Origin: SZUA-35 sp963781035
GTDB taxonomy: Bacteria; Actinomycetota; Acidimicrobiia; Acidimicrobiales; SZUA-35
Assembly: GCA_963781035.1 (NCBI GenBank)
Contig: CAWAEN010000014.1
Span: 1 to 64,000, forward strand
Reading direction: 5' to 3'
Length of the DNA stretch: 64,000 nt
Of this stretch, positions 36,468 through 45,340 are shown one piece after another (position 1 is the stretch's first letter; every line of letters begins with the position of its first letter). A program made the position numbers and the translations under genes. Below the pieces are notes generated by a model, which saw only the letters and a list, made by a program, of their open reading frames with translations, had not been told where the DNA came from and did no database searches.

Positions 36468-39400
36468 TCACCGAAAGTCCCGACTCATCGGACCGCTCGC
36501 CACCGGGAGCGGTTCGAGTTTCTCGGCAACGATGTTCACCACCGCCCCTTGCCGCTCGCATCGCCCTCGCACCAGCAGGGCAACCGCGTTCCTGGCCACT
36601 CGTCGATAGCGGGTCCAACACCCCACCGAGATGACCACGTTCATCAGGCCGGTCTCGTCCTCCATGCCCATGAACGTGACCCCGGACGCCGTCGCCGGGC
36701 GCTGCCGGTGGGTGACCACACCGGCCACCAGGACCTTCGTGCCATGCTCGACCAGGTGGAGTTGATCGGCAGGGATCACCCCCATCTCGGCGAGCCGGTC
36801 GCGGAGGAACCGAGTCGGGTGGCCATTGGCAGCCACTCCGGTGGCCCACAGATCGGCCATCGCTTCCTCTTGCTCGCTCATGCCGGGAAGCTGAGGGGCG
36901 ACCATGCCGGTGACGATCCCCGCCAGCTTGTCGTCACCGCCGTGCACCACGGCACCGGCGGTCCACAGATCCTGCCGCCGCCGCGAGCCGCTCCAGCCAC
37001 CACCGCTCCGGCCATCACCACCCGATAGCGAACGCTCGTCACGAGGCAACCCATCGAAGGCACCGGCCGTGGCCATCGCTTCGAGCTGCTCGACATTCAA
37101 GGGCCGCTCCGGGCAACCCCGCCGAGCAACGTCCTCGATCGACTCGTACGGCCCGTTGGCGGCGACCGCCTCGGCCACCTCTGCTCCCACGTGACGGATC
37201 GAATCGAGGCCCATACGAACCGACCAACCATGGTCCCAACGCTCCCGCTCGACCTGCGCCGCTCCCTCGGGGTCACCGAAGCCGGAGATCGGCGGTGGTG
37301 TGAGTCCTTCTGCCGACCGCTCCAACACCGCCTCGGCACCCGAGCGGTTCACACACGGCGGCAAGGTCACGACGCCATGCCGACGAGCATCCTGCACCAG
37401 CGAGTGCGGCGAGTAGAACCCCATCGGCTGAGCGTTCAGCAGAGCAGCACAGAACGCTGCCGGATAGTGGAGCTTGATCCACGACGAGGCGTAGACCAGA
37501 TAGGCGAAGCTGATCGAGTGGCTCTCGGGGAAGCCGTAGTTGGCGAAGGCAACGAGCTTGTGCCAGATCTCCTCACCGATGTCGTCGGTGATCCCACGTT
37601 CCCGCATGCCGTCGAAGAGCCTGGACTTGAGCCGTTCCATCTTGGCCCGGCTCCGCTTCGACCCCATGGCCCGACGCAACTCGTCTGCCTCGGCTGGGGT
37701 GAAGCCGGAGACGTCGATCGCCATCTGCATCAACTGTTCTTGGAACAGCGGGATCCCGAGCGTCTTCTCGAGGGAGTTCTCGAGCAACGGATGGAGATAG
37801 GTGACCGGCTCCTGCCCGTTGCGCCGGCGGATGTACGGATGCACCGATCCCCCCTGGATCGGACCGGGTCGGATGAGGGCGATCTCGACCACGAGGTCGT
37901 AGAACGTGCGCGGCCGCAGTCGAGGCAACGTGCTCATCTGGGCCCGACTCTCGACCTGGAACACACCGACCGAGTCGGCCCGGCACAACATGTCGTAGAC
38001 CGCAGGGTCCTGTTCGAGCGCAGCCAGATCGAGGGTTGGTGTGCCGTCGACATCGGCCATCCCCAGCGCCTCGAGTGTTTCCGGGTGATGGGCCTCGATG
38101 AGGTCGACGCTGTAGTGCAAGGCCGACAACATCCCGAGACCGAGCAGGTCGAACTTGACCAGCCCGGCCGCGGCGCAGTCTTCTTTGTCCCACTGCAGGA
38201 CGGTGCGGTTCTCCATCCGCCCCCACTCGACCGGGCACACTTCGATGACCGGCCGATCACACATCACCATGCCGCCGGAATGGATGCCGAGATGACGGGG
38301 CAGATCCTCGAATTGGACGGCCAGCTCGATCACGTCGTCCGGGAGTTCGTTGTCCTGGCTGGTGAGCGAGCTCCATCCGGACAGGCTCTTGGAGAATGCA
38401 TCCTGTTGGCCAGGGGCATACCCCAGCGCTTTGGCCGCATCCCGGACAGACGATTTCGCCCGGTAGGTGATGACGTTGGCCACCTGCGCCGCGTGACGGC
38501 GACCGTGCCGCTCATAGACGTATTGGATCGCCTCCTCCCGTCGGTCCGACTCGATGTCGAGGTCGATGTCGGGTGGTCCATCACGCTCCGGGGCGAGGAA
38601 CCGCTCGAACAACAACCCGAGGCTCACCGCATCGGCCTTCGTGATGCCAAGCACGTAGCACACCGCCGAGTTGGCGGCCGATCCCCTGCCCTGGCACAGG
38701 ATCCCGGCCTTGCGGCAGAACTCGACGATGTCCCACACCACGAGGAAGTAGCCGGGAAAGTCGAGATGTTCGATCAGATCGAGTTCGTGGTCGAGCTGCG
38801 CCCACGCGCCAGGGACGTACTCGTCATGGCGTGGGCCGTATCGAGCAACCCCGGACTCGTCGACCAACTGCCGCAGGTACACCATCTCACTGACCGGGTT
38901 GCCCGAGGCATCGGGTGGGCACGGGAAGGGCGGGAGGTTGGGAGCCATGAGCCGCAGATCGAACGCACAGGCCAGACCGAGCTCGGCTGCCCGTTCGATC
39001 ACGCCGGGGTAGCGGACGAAACGGCGGGTCTGCTCGTCGCCGGAACGGAGATGGGCACCGGACGCAGCGGGAAGCCAACCTTCGACTTCGTCGAGGCTGC
39101 GCCGGGACCGGACCGCGGCCATCGCCGTGGCGAGTCGGCGTCGTGCCGGGAAGGCGTAGTGGACGTTGTTGGTGGCGAGCACATCGACCCCGGCCCGTAT
39201 GGCGATCTCGACCAACGCATCGTTGCGAACGCTGTCGAGCGGCGCACCGTGATCCCAGAGTTCGACCGAGACGTTGGGCCGGCCGAACCGATCGATCAGG
39301 TGATGGAGCTCACGTTCGGCCGCTGCCGGGCCCTCACGTTCGAGCGCTCGGGGGACAGCACCCTTCCGACAACCGGTGAGCACCATCCAGTGGTCGGCCT

Positions 39401-39957
39401 CGCCCGGCTTCAACCAGCGATCGAGACTCGACATGCTCATCCGAGGAGCGCCCTTCTCCCCCGCCAACTGCGCCTCGCTGATGACCCTGGCCAGAGCGGC
39501 GTACCCGATGGGGTCGCGGGCGAGCACGAGCAGATGGCCACCATCGGGGTCGGCTTGTCCTGGTGTGATGTCGAGCTTGTCGATCGTGAGCTCGGCGCCG
39601 AAGACCGTGGGAAGGCCGACGTTGCGCGTCTGCCTCGGCAAACCTGACCACGCCGTAGAACCCGTCGTGATCGGTGACGGCAAGAGCGCTCAGGTCGAGA
39701 CGAGCGGCCTCCTCGACGAGCTCTTCCGGCGACGACGCCCCGTCGAGAAAGCTGAAACTGGTGTGGCAGTGGAGCTCGGCATATCGCTGGCGACTCGGTC
39801 GACGAACCAACGCCGGAGCCTCGTACGGTGTGCGCTTACGGGACCAGGCGGGACTGTCCCCACCATCGGCCCCCTCCGGACGTGCGGGTGGGTTCACCGA
39901 GTCGCTGAGTGTCTGTTCGATGGTGCGCCACGGCACCGGCGGATTCCCGAACCCCAT
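36468..39957 (-). CDS. dnaE2: Error-prone DNA polymerase DnaE2 (ImuC), one frame break
   Basis: About 1163 residues. The N-terminal PHP domain reads YAELHCHTSFSFLDGASSPE, then a one-base shift near 39,640 leads to NVGLPTVFGAELTID. The palm has PDIDLDIESDRREEAIQYVY with the catalytic aspartates, GRGSAANSAVCYVLGIT, and the late block ISFAYLVYASSWIKLHYPAA. An OB-fold tail follows (LVAGVVTHRQRPATASGVTF). This is the lesion-bypass polymerase of the ImuA'-ImuB-DnaE2 mutasome. The start ATG 39957 is six bases after a TACAGT -10 box, next to a LexA box, so it should be DNA-damage induced and leaderless. Its partners imuB/imuA' lie 8-10 kb away rather than in the same operon. Confidence 0.93.
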
Positions 39958-39963
39958 GGGTCA

Positions 39964-39969
39964 ACTGTA
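39964..39969 (-). promoter_or_regulatory. -10 box of dnaE2
   Basis: TACAGT on the minus strand ends 6 bases before the ATG and directly touches the LexA box, so repressor binding would block RNA polymerase. Confidence 0.5.
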
Positions 39970-39985
39970 TCGAACACTTGTTCGA
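39970..39985 (-). promoter_or_regulatory. LexA (SOS) box of dnaE2
   Basis: TCGAACACTTGTTCGA is a perfect match to the CGAAC-N4-GTTCG LexA site of Gram-positive bacteria and mycobacteria. The same 16 bases occur upstream of imuA' at 50,207-50,222. Confidence 0.88.
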
Positions 39986-40003
39986 TCGCGCCAGGGCCGG
40001 GGA

Positions 40004-40819
40004 TCAGTCGTCGAGCGCAGCCAGAACCTCAGCGGCCTGGTCGGCCCCCATCCCCCGATGGGCCACCTGTTCGCCCGGCGCCAACCGCACGTAGTCGATG
40101 AACCGGCGCCGGCGATCACCGTCGGCCACGAACGTCGCGAGCGAGCACTGCTGCGTTGCGATGGTGAAGACGATCCGCCCGCTCTGCGGCAACGCCCGCA
40201 ATGTCTGCCGTTCGCTGCGGACGAACAGACCATCGAGCACGCCCGCACCGGCTATCAGCGGATCGCCGTCGACCGGTCGATCGGGCTGGTACAGATCGGG
40301 ATTCGGGTGAACGAACCAGTTTCGCCTGAGCACCACGCGGTCACCGAGTCGATCGAGCAGCGAGGTGATCCGATCGGCCAACACCTGGTCGTATGCCACC
40401 ACCGGGCCGTGGACCTCACGCATCGGTCGACCCACGCGATCGGCGAAACGCCATCGCGACGGAAAACACAGCACGCCTCCCTCGAGTTCCCATTCGAGCG
40501 GTCCGCGCCGGAGCAGACACAGATCCTCCGCCACCGACGTGCCGAGCCACGACCACATGGCTCGATCTCGATCGTCGGCGGAATCGGAATCGGAGTCGAC
40601 CGGCACGGCATGACCGCTCGCTTCCCCGACCATCGCCGCCAGCTCGACGACGGCGTCGCTCGCTGCGACCGGCACGATGAGCACGTCGTCCGGCCGTTCG
40701 CTCATCAGCTTCCTGCGGAGAGGAAGACAGGTTGTGTCACCGGTCAGCCAGGGTCGGTCACCGAGGGCACGGGTCCCCATGCGCAGCCATGATCGATTCG
40801 GGATCGAGATCGATCTCAT
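40004..40819 (-). CDS. Heme-dependent oxidative N-demethylase-like protein (DUF3445)
   Basis: 271 residues. WLRMGTRALGDRPWLTGD, the block GGVLCFPSRWRFADRVGRPM followed by EVHGPVVAYDQVLADRITSL, and LRRNWFVHPNPDLYQPD, are the recurring features of the DUF3445 family, whose characterised members bind heme and demethylate amines such as dimethylamine. The histidine in the VHGPV segment is the likely heme-side ligand. The C-terminus (LPQSGRIVFTIATQQCSLAT) completes the usual length. It follows dnaE2's promoter region on the same strand but is not coupled to it. The start could be earlier in the same frame. Substrate not known. Confidence 0.72.
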   Translation of the reverse strand: MRSISIPNRSWLRMGTRALGDRPWLTGDTTCLPLRRKLMSERPDDVLIVPVAASDAVVELAAMVGEASGHAVPVDSDSDSADDRDRAMWSWLGTSVAEDLCLLRRGPLEWELEGGVLCFPSRWRFADRVGRPMREVHGPVVAYDQVLADRITSLLDRLGDRVVLRRNWFVHPNPDLYQPDRPVDGDPLIAGAGVLDGLFVRSERQTLRALPQSGRIVFTIATQQCSLATFVADGDRRRRFIDYVRLAPGEQVAHRGMGADQAAEVLAALDD

Positions 40820-40872
40820 CCAGCCACGTACTCTGGCTCGGTGTCATCGCCGTGCACTCGGGACCGGTGTCA

Positions 40873-41835
40873 TCAGCTGTCGAGGGTTCGCCCCGTACCT
40901 CGGGCCGAGCCGACCGATTCGGTGATGTTCTCGTCGTACGGCTCGAGGAAGCACACCACCTCGCGATCGCCGTCCAACCAGGTCTCCGCCGTCGGCAGCA
41001 GACCATCGAGCCCGTACCAACTCTCGGCGTAGCTGATTCCGGCATAGGCCTCGAACGCATCGAAACACCCGGTTTCGGCCGCGGCCTGGACGGCGGCGGC
41101 GTCGAAGGCGTCCAGATCGACATCGAACACGTGGAAGATCTCGATGCCATGCGGCTCATCGCACGAGATCGCCTCGACCTCCTCGATGAGATCGACGCTG
41201 GGCAGCTCGAGATAGCACTCCCCGACCGAGAGATCGAAGACGCTCTGTGAGCCGCCGGCGGCAGCGGTCGTGCTGGATGTCGAATCGGCAGCCGTGGTCG
41301 TCGTGGCGGCGGTCGTCGTGGTCGTGTCGGCGATCGCCTCCTCGTCACCGCCGCCCTGAGCGAGCAGCGCAGCGCCTCGTGCCGTCCCGCGGGTCGTGCC
41401 GCCGTCCTTTGGTGTCGCGAGACAGATCACTTCGCGGTCGTCCTGTTCCCACGACCCCGCCGACGGCTGCAGTCCGTCGAAGTCGTAGTACGACTGTTCG
41501 TAGGCAGCACCCATGTACGGCTCGAAGGCGCCGAGGCAGCCGTCGTTGGCGGCGGCCTGCACGCCGGCCTCGTCGAACTCTGCGAGCTCGACATCGAATT
41601 CGTGATAGATCTCGAATCGGTGATCGTCAGCGCACGGCACCGCCATGACCGTCGACACCTCACCGGTCGGCAGGTCGACGAAACAGTCGCCGACCTTCAA
41701 CGCAAACACGCTGATGTCGCCGCCCTCGATCACGTTGCCGTTGGCGTCGCGCACCGTGCCGTCGCCACTGCTCCCGCATGCAGCCAACGCAACGGCACAG
41801 ACTCCGGCGAGAACCAGTCGTCGAATACCAGTCAT
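40873..41835 (-). CDS. Lipoprotein with two septum-formation-type domains
   Basis: About 320 residues. Signal peptide LVLAGVCAVALAAC with lipobox LAAC. Two homologous domains of about 100 residues follow. The first has VFALKVGDCFVDLPTGEVST, HRFEIYHEFDV and YMGAAYEQSYYDFDGLQPSA; the second has VFDLSVGECYLELPSVDLIE, HGIEIFHVFDV and YAGISYAESWYGLDGLLPTA. They are joined by a Thr/Ala linker (TTTTTAATTTTAADSTSSTT). Each keeps a paired-cysteine pattern (GDCF...CADDH...CLGAF...CLATP). This matches actinobacterial septum-formation-family proteins. ATG 41835 has GGAGG 7 bases before it. Role at the cell envelope is inferred. Confidence 0.75.
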   Translation of the reverse strand: MTGIRRLVLAGVCAVALAACGSSGDGTVRDANGNVIEGGDISVFALKVGDCFVDLPTGEVSTVMAVPCADDHRFEIYHEFDVELAEFDEAGVQAAANDGCLGAFEPYMGAAYEQSYYDFDGLQPSAGSWEQDDREVICLATPKDGGTTRGTARGAALLAQGGGDEEAIADTTTTTAATTTTAADSTSSTTAAAGGSQSVFDLSVGECYLELPSVDLIEEVEAISCDEPHGIEIFHVFDVDLDAFDAAAVQAAAETGCFDAFEAYAGISYAESWYGLDGLLPTAETWLDGDREVVCFLEPYDENITESVGSARGTGRTLDS

Positions 41836-41997
41836 CACGAACCCTCCTCGATCGACCGCGAGCCGCCGTGACGGCAGTTCGTGGCTTCGATTGCTTTCTT
41901 CTTCTGACCATCATCGGTCCTCGCACACCGTATGTGACGCATTTCGGCGGTGCGTACCTGGTGCGGAATCGGCAAGGAACGAAGCGGCTGGTCGCCC

Positions 41998-42003
41998 TAG
42001 CCT
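41998..42003 (+). promoter_or_regulatory. Leaderless -10 box of the larE operon
   Basis: TAGCCT ends 6 bases before ATG 42010, the same hexamer and spacing as typA. The rest of the 171-base divergent gap (41,839-42,009) shows no clear riboswitch or operator. Confidence 0.5.
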
Positions 42004-42009
42004 GGCGGA

Positions 42010-42861
42010 ATGTCAGTTGACTCCACGATCGAGGACGTCGCCGCACGACCCATCGGACACCTCGAGACTGCCGTCCTCGACGCCGTCGCCAGCGTTGGCC
42101 CCATGGTGATCGCGTTCTCCGGCGGAGTGGACTCCGCGCTCGTCCTCGCCGCCGCCGGCCGACGGCTGGCCGCCGAGGACGTCCTGGCCGTCACCGCCGA
42201 TTCGGCATCACTGTCGAATGGGGAACTCGATCACTGCCGGTCCCTCGCCGCCGCCAACGGAGTGGCATGGCAGGCGGCCGCCACCGAGGAATTGCTCGAC
42301 GAGCGGTATCTCCGAAACGACGGGGACCGATGTTTCTGGTGCAAGTCGGCACTCATGGATCAGCTCGAACCGATCGCCGCCGAACGCTCGGCCACGGTCG
42401 TGCTCGGTGTCAACGTCGATGACCTCGGCGACCATCGACCAGGGCAGGAGGCGGCGCGGGAACGTGGCGCTCGATTCCCGCTGGTGATGGCGGGCATGAC
42501 CAAACCCGAGATCCGCCGCTTGGCCCATCACTGGTCGGTGCCGGTGTGGGATCGACCGGCCATGCCCTGCCTCTCGTCGCGTATCCCCTATGGCACTCCG
42601 GTGACCGTTCCGCTGCTGAGCCGAATCGATCGCGCCGAACACGCGCTCCGAGCCCTCGGTCTCGACGACGTCCGAGTCCGCCACTACGGCGACACCGCAC
42701 GCATCGAACTGCCGGCGGCCGATCTCGTGTTGGCAGCAGAGATGAGCGTCGAGATCGACGCTGCGGTCCGCAACACCGGCTACCGCTACGTCACCCTCGA
42801 TCTCGCCGGCCTCCGGAGCGGAAATCTCAATGGCGCACTCTCCGAGACACGGACCCGATGA
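42010..42861 (+). CDS. larE: Pyridinium dicarboxylate sulfurtransferase LarE
   Basis: 283 residues. It donates sulfur to make the thiocarboxylates of the nickel-pincer nucleotide cofactor. The PP-loop is FSGGVDSALVLAAAGRRLAA at residues 35-54, and TADSASLSNGELDHCRSLAA is typical of LarE. CFWCKSALMDQLEPIAAERS (residues 112-131) and MPCLSSRIPYGTPVT near 178 supply cysteines; the latter is the position of the sacrificial cysteine in lactobacillar LarE, with no extra cysteines of a [4Fe-4S] type evident. ATP is needed for adenylation. First gene of a tight larE-larB-larC operon. Confidence 0.92.
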   Translation: MSVDSTIEDVAARPIGHLETAVLDAVASVGPMVIAFSGGVDSALVLAAAGRRLAAEDVLAVTADSASLSNGELDHCRSLAAANGVAWQAAATEELLDERYLRNDGDRCFWCKSALMDQLEPIAAERSATVVLGVNVDDLGDHRPGQEAARERGARFPLVMAGMTKPEIRRLAHHWSVPVWDRPAMPCLSSRIPYGTPVTVPLLSRIDRAEHALRALGLDDVRVRHYGDTARIELPAADLVLAAEMSVEIDAAVRNTGYRYVTLDLAGLRSGNLNGALSETRTR

Positions 42862-42877
42862 CCGAATCACGGATCCG

Positions 42878-43531
42878 ATGACCCAGACGAACCCCAGTCA
42901 CCGACTCGACCTCGGCCGCACCGAACGACTCGGCCTGCCCGAAGCCATCTTCTGCGCCGGCAAGTCGGTGGATCAATGTGTCGACATCGTCGGCAGCCTC
43001 CTGGCCGATGGGACCGACGCCGTGATCGCCACTCGGGCAACCGCAGACCAGCAGCACGCGCTGGCCGCGCTGGCCCCGAACGATCACGCCGGATCCACGT
43101 TCACGTGGCGCCACCGCCAGAACTCCGGGCGATCGGCGTCGGTGGTCAGTGCCGGGACCAGCGACCTCCCGGTTGCCGACGAGGTTCGTCTCGTCCTCGC
43201 GGCGATGGGGCACCGAGTCAGTGCCATCACCGACGTCGGCGTCGCCGGGCTCCATCGCCTCACCGACGCCCTTCCCGAGATCACCGATCACGACGTGGTG
43301 ATCGCCATCGCGGGAATGGAGGGCGCCCTTCCCACCGTGCTCGCCGGCTTGATCCCCCATCCGATCGTGGCCGTTCCGACCTCGGTCGGGTACGGAACCG
43401 CCTTCGAAGGCATGACGGCGCTGCACTCGATGCTGGCATCGTGCGCACCAGGCATCAGCGTCGTCGGAATCGACAACGGCTACGGAGCTGCCTGCGCTGC
43501 CCACCGGTTGTTGTCGGCGATCGCGAGATGA
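42878..43531 (+). CDS. larB: Pyridinium-3,5-biscarboxylic acid mononucleotide synthase LarB
   Basis: 217 residues. It carboxylates C5 of nicotinic acid adenine dinucleotide and releases AMP in nickel-pincer nucleotide synthesis. The C-terminal PurE-like domain is clear: VVSAGTSDLPVADEVRLVLA, DVGVAGLHRLTDALPEI, VVIAIAGMEGALPTVLAGLI and VAVPTSVGYGTAFEGMTALH. The N-terminal ATPlike region includes PEAIFCAGKSVDQCVDIVG. ATG 42878 is picked as the nearest to the family start; an in-frame GATG repeats just before. It ends in ATGA overlap with larC. Confidence 0.92.
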   Translation: MTQTNPSHRLDLGRTERLGLPEAIFCAGKSVDQCVDIVGSLLADGTDAVIATRATADQQHALAALAPNDHAGSTFTWRHRQNSGRSASVVSAGTSDLPVADEVRLVLAAMGHRVSAITDVGVAGLHRLTDALPEITDHDVVIAIAGMEGALPTVLAGLIPHPIVAVPTSVGYGTAFEGMTALHSMLASCAPGISVVGIDNGYGAACAAHRLLSAIAR

Positions 43532-44763
43532 CCGATCCGAACACCGTCGCCTCGGCGTCGCTCCACCTCTGGATCGATCCCGGTTTCGGCGCATCCGGCG
43601 ACATGCTCCTCGGCGCCCTCGCCGGCTACCTCGATCATGCCGGTTCACAGAGCGGCGGCGCGGCGGGAACCGCCATCGAGCAGCTCCGCCACCTCGACCA
43701 ACTCGGCATCGACGGCTACTCGTTACGAATGGAACCGGTTGTCCGCTGCGGTCTCTCCAGCGTCAGGATGCACGTCGAGACCGACGAGACATCATCACCA
43801 CGACACTGGAGCCAGATCGATCGGCTCATCGCCGACGCCGACCTGCCAGAGGCGGTCCGCAACGGTGCCAGAGCCACGTTCCGACGCCTCGGCGAGGTCG
43901 AGGCCGAACAACACGGCGTCGACCTCGAGGAGGTCCACTTCCATGAAGTCGGCGCGGTCGACGCCATCGTCGACATCGTCGGCACCTGGATCCTGCTCGA
44001 TGCCATCGGGCCGGCCACGATCACCGTCGGACCTGTCGGTCTCGGACACGGCACCGTACGGGCGGCGCACGGGACCCTCCCACTTCCCGCCCCGGCCACG
44101 ATCGGGCTCCTCACCGGTGCCCCGACCCGTGGCCTCGACATCGAAAGCGAGACCTGCACCCCGACCGGCGCCGCGCTCCTGGTGTCGATCGCCGATCGAT
44201 GGGGTCCGCTACCGAGCGGCGTGATCGCCGGCTCCGCCCGCGGCGCCGGGGGGCGGGATCCGGACACCCACCCGAACGTCATCACGGTGGTCGGCGTGAC
44301 CACCGCGGCCACACCGACATCGGGGATCGAGGAGGCGCGGGTCGAGGCCGCCCTGCTCATCGAGTGCAACGTCGACGACGTCACTCCCGAGGTCCTGGCC
44401 CACACGGTGCAGCGTCTGCTCGATGCCGGGGCGGCCGATGCCTGGATCGTGCCGATCGTGATGAAGAAGGGTCGGGCCGCCGGCGAGATCCGAGTCCTCA
44501 CCGACCACCAACACCACGACCAGCTCGTCGCTCTCCTCCTGAGCGACACCGGTTCGCTCGGTTGCCGGACGGTCGAAGCGACCAAACATGTGCTGCCTCG
44601 GACCTTTCACGACGTCGAGATCCGCGGCCACACCATCCGGGTGAAGGTCGGACCCCACTCGGCCAAACCCGAGCTCGACGACCTCGTCGCCGCCTCGACC
44701 GCCACCGGCCTCTCCGTGCGACGGCTCGACCTCGAAACCCGGCTTGCCTGGGAGCGAACCTGA
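43528..44763 (+). CDS. larC: Nickel-pincer cofactor nickel insertase LarC
   Basis: 411 residues in one uninterrupted frame. LarC inserts nickel into the sulfur-bearing nucleotide at the expense of CTP. LWIDPGFGASGDMLLGALAG is the characteristic N-terminus; VHFHEVGAVDAIVDIVGTWI carries the histidine-rich metal region; the C-terminal ferredoxin-like part has IECNVDDVTPEVLAHTVQRL and IVMKKGRAAGEIRVLTD. In Lactobacillus larC is split and joined by programmed frameshifting; here no shift is needed. It overlaps larB by ATGA. LarA itself (lactate racemase) is not within the window, so the cofactor must serve an enzyme encoded elsewhere. Confidence 0.92.
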   Translation: MTDPNTVASASLHLWIDPGFGASGDMLLGALAGYLDHAGSQSGGAAGTAIEQLRHLDQLGIDGYSLRMEPVVRCGLSSVRMHVETDETSSPRHWSQIDRLIADADLPEAVRNGARATFRRLGEVEAEQHGVDLEEVHFHEVGAVDAIVDIVGTWILLDAIGPATITVGPVGLGHGTVRAAHGTLPLPAPATIGLLTGAPTRGLDIESETCTPTGAALLVSIADRWGPLPSGVIAGSARGAGGRDPDTHPNVITVVGVTTAATPTSGIEEARVEAALLIECNVDDVTPEVLAHTVQRLLDAGAADAWIVPIVMKKGRAAGEIRVLTDHQHHDQLVALLLSDTGSLGCRTVEATKHVLPRTFHDVEIRGHTIRVKVGPHSAKPELDDLVAASTATGLSVRRLDLETRLAWERT

Positions 44764-44794
44764 CAAACCGCACGACGGCCGACAGAATGCTTTC

Positions 44795-45307
44795 ATGAAC
44801 GAGGCGACCGCGTCGGCGACCCCCCGCTCCAAGGTTCCCGTGGCGACCCGTCGCCGCGTCGGTCGGGCATGGCGAGAGATCCGGCGGGGCGCGGCCGCCA
44901 CCCGAATCAAGGATCTCTTCTACGGGGTCGGCCCGGACGGCATCGACATGGCGCTCGCCGACGCGTTGAGCGTGCTCGTACAGAACGGACCGATGCGAAT
45001 GGGCGAGTTGGCCGAGGCGCTGCACATCACACCGGCCACCGCGACCCGAGCCGTCGACTGCCTCGTCGACCGCGGATTCGCCGAACGGGTCAAAGCCGTC
45101 GATGACCTTCGTTCGATCCTGGTGTCGGCCACCGATGACGGAAAGGCTCGCTACGACGTCATCGCAGCGCAGATCAACTCCGGGCTCAACCAGATCCTCG
45201 GCCAGTTCAGCGAGACCGAGCAGAACCAGCTGGCGGATCTCCTCGAGCGTTTCGTCGCGGCGGTGGACCACTACGTCGACAGCGAAGACGAACAATCCTC
45301 GACGTGA
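44795..45307 (+). CDS. MarR-family transcriptional regulator
   Basis: 170 residues. The winged helix spans about residues 55-120: ADALSVLVQNGPMRMGELAE, HITPATATRAVDCLVDRGFA (recognition helix TPATATRAVDCL) and ERVKAVDDLRSILVSATDDG (the DxR wing). N- and C-terminal helices for dimerisation follow the MarR pattern. It lies 31 bases after larC and 33 before the alcohol dehydrogenase gene, same strand. It may regulate the dehydrogenase and the diverging MFS exporter, whose promoter has a palindrome, but the ligand is unknown. Confidence 0.8.
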   Translation: MNEATASATPRSKVPVATRRRVGRAWREIRRGAAATRIKDLFYGVGPDGIDMALADALSVLVQNGPMRMGELAEALHITPATATRAVDCLVDRGFAERVKAVDDLRSILVSATDDGKARYDVIAAQINSGLNQILGQFSETEQNQLADLLERFVAAVDHYVDSEDEQSST

Positions 45308-45326
45308 CGAGCCGAATCCGGCCCAC

Positions 45327-45332
45327 TACGGT
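45327..45332 (+). promoter_or_regulatory. Leaderless -10 box of the alcohol dehydrogenase gene
   Basis: TACGGT ends 8 bases before ATG 45341. No Shine-Dalgarno-like sequence is seen. Confidence 0.4.
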
Positions 45333-45340
45333 CCGGGCGC

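Noticed and set aside
37191..39647. An 818-codon open frame on the plus strand opposite dnaE2
   Set aside because: It mirrors the dnaE2 coding strand in the favoured antisense phase of GC-rich DNA; it has no motif, no start signal and a product composition unlike real proteins.
43528..44763. Programmed frameshift in larC as in Lactobacillus
   Set aside because: The frame is continuous from larB overlap to stop with both domains present; no shift is needed.
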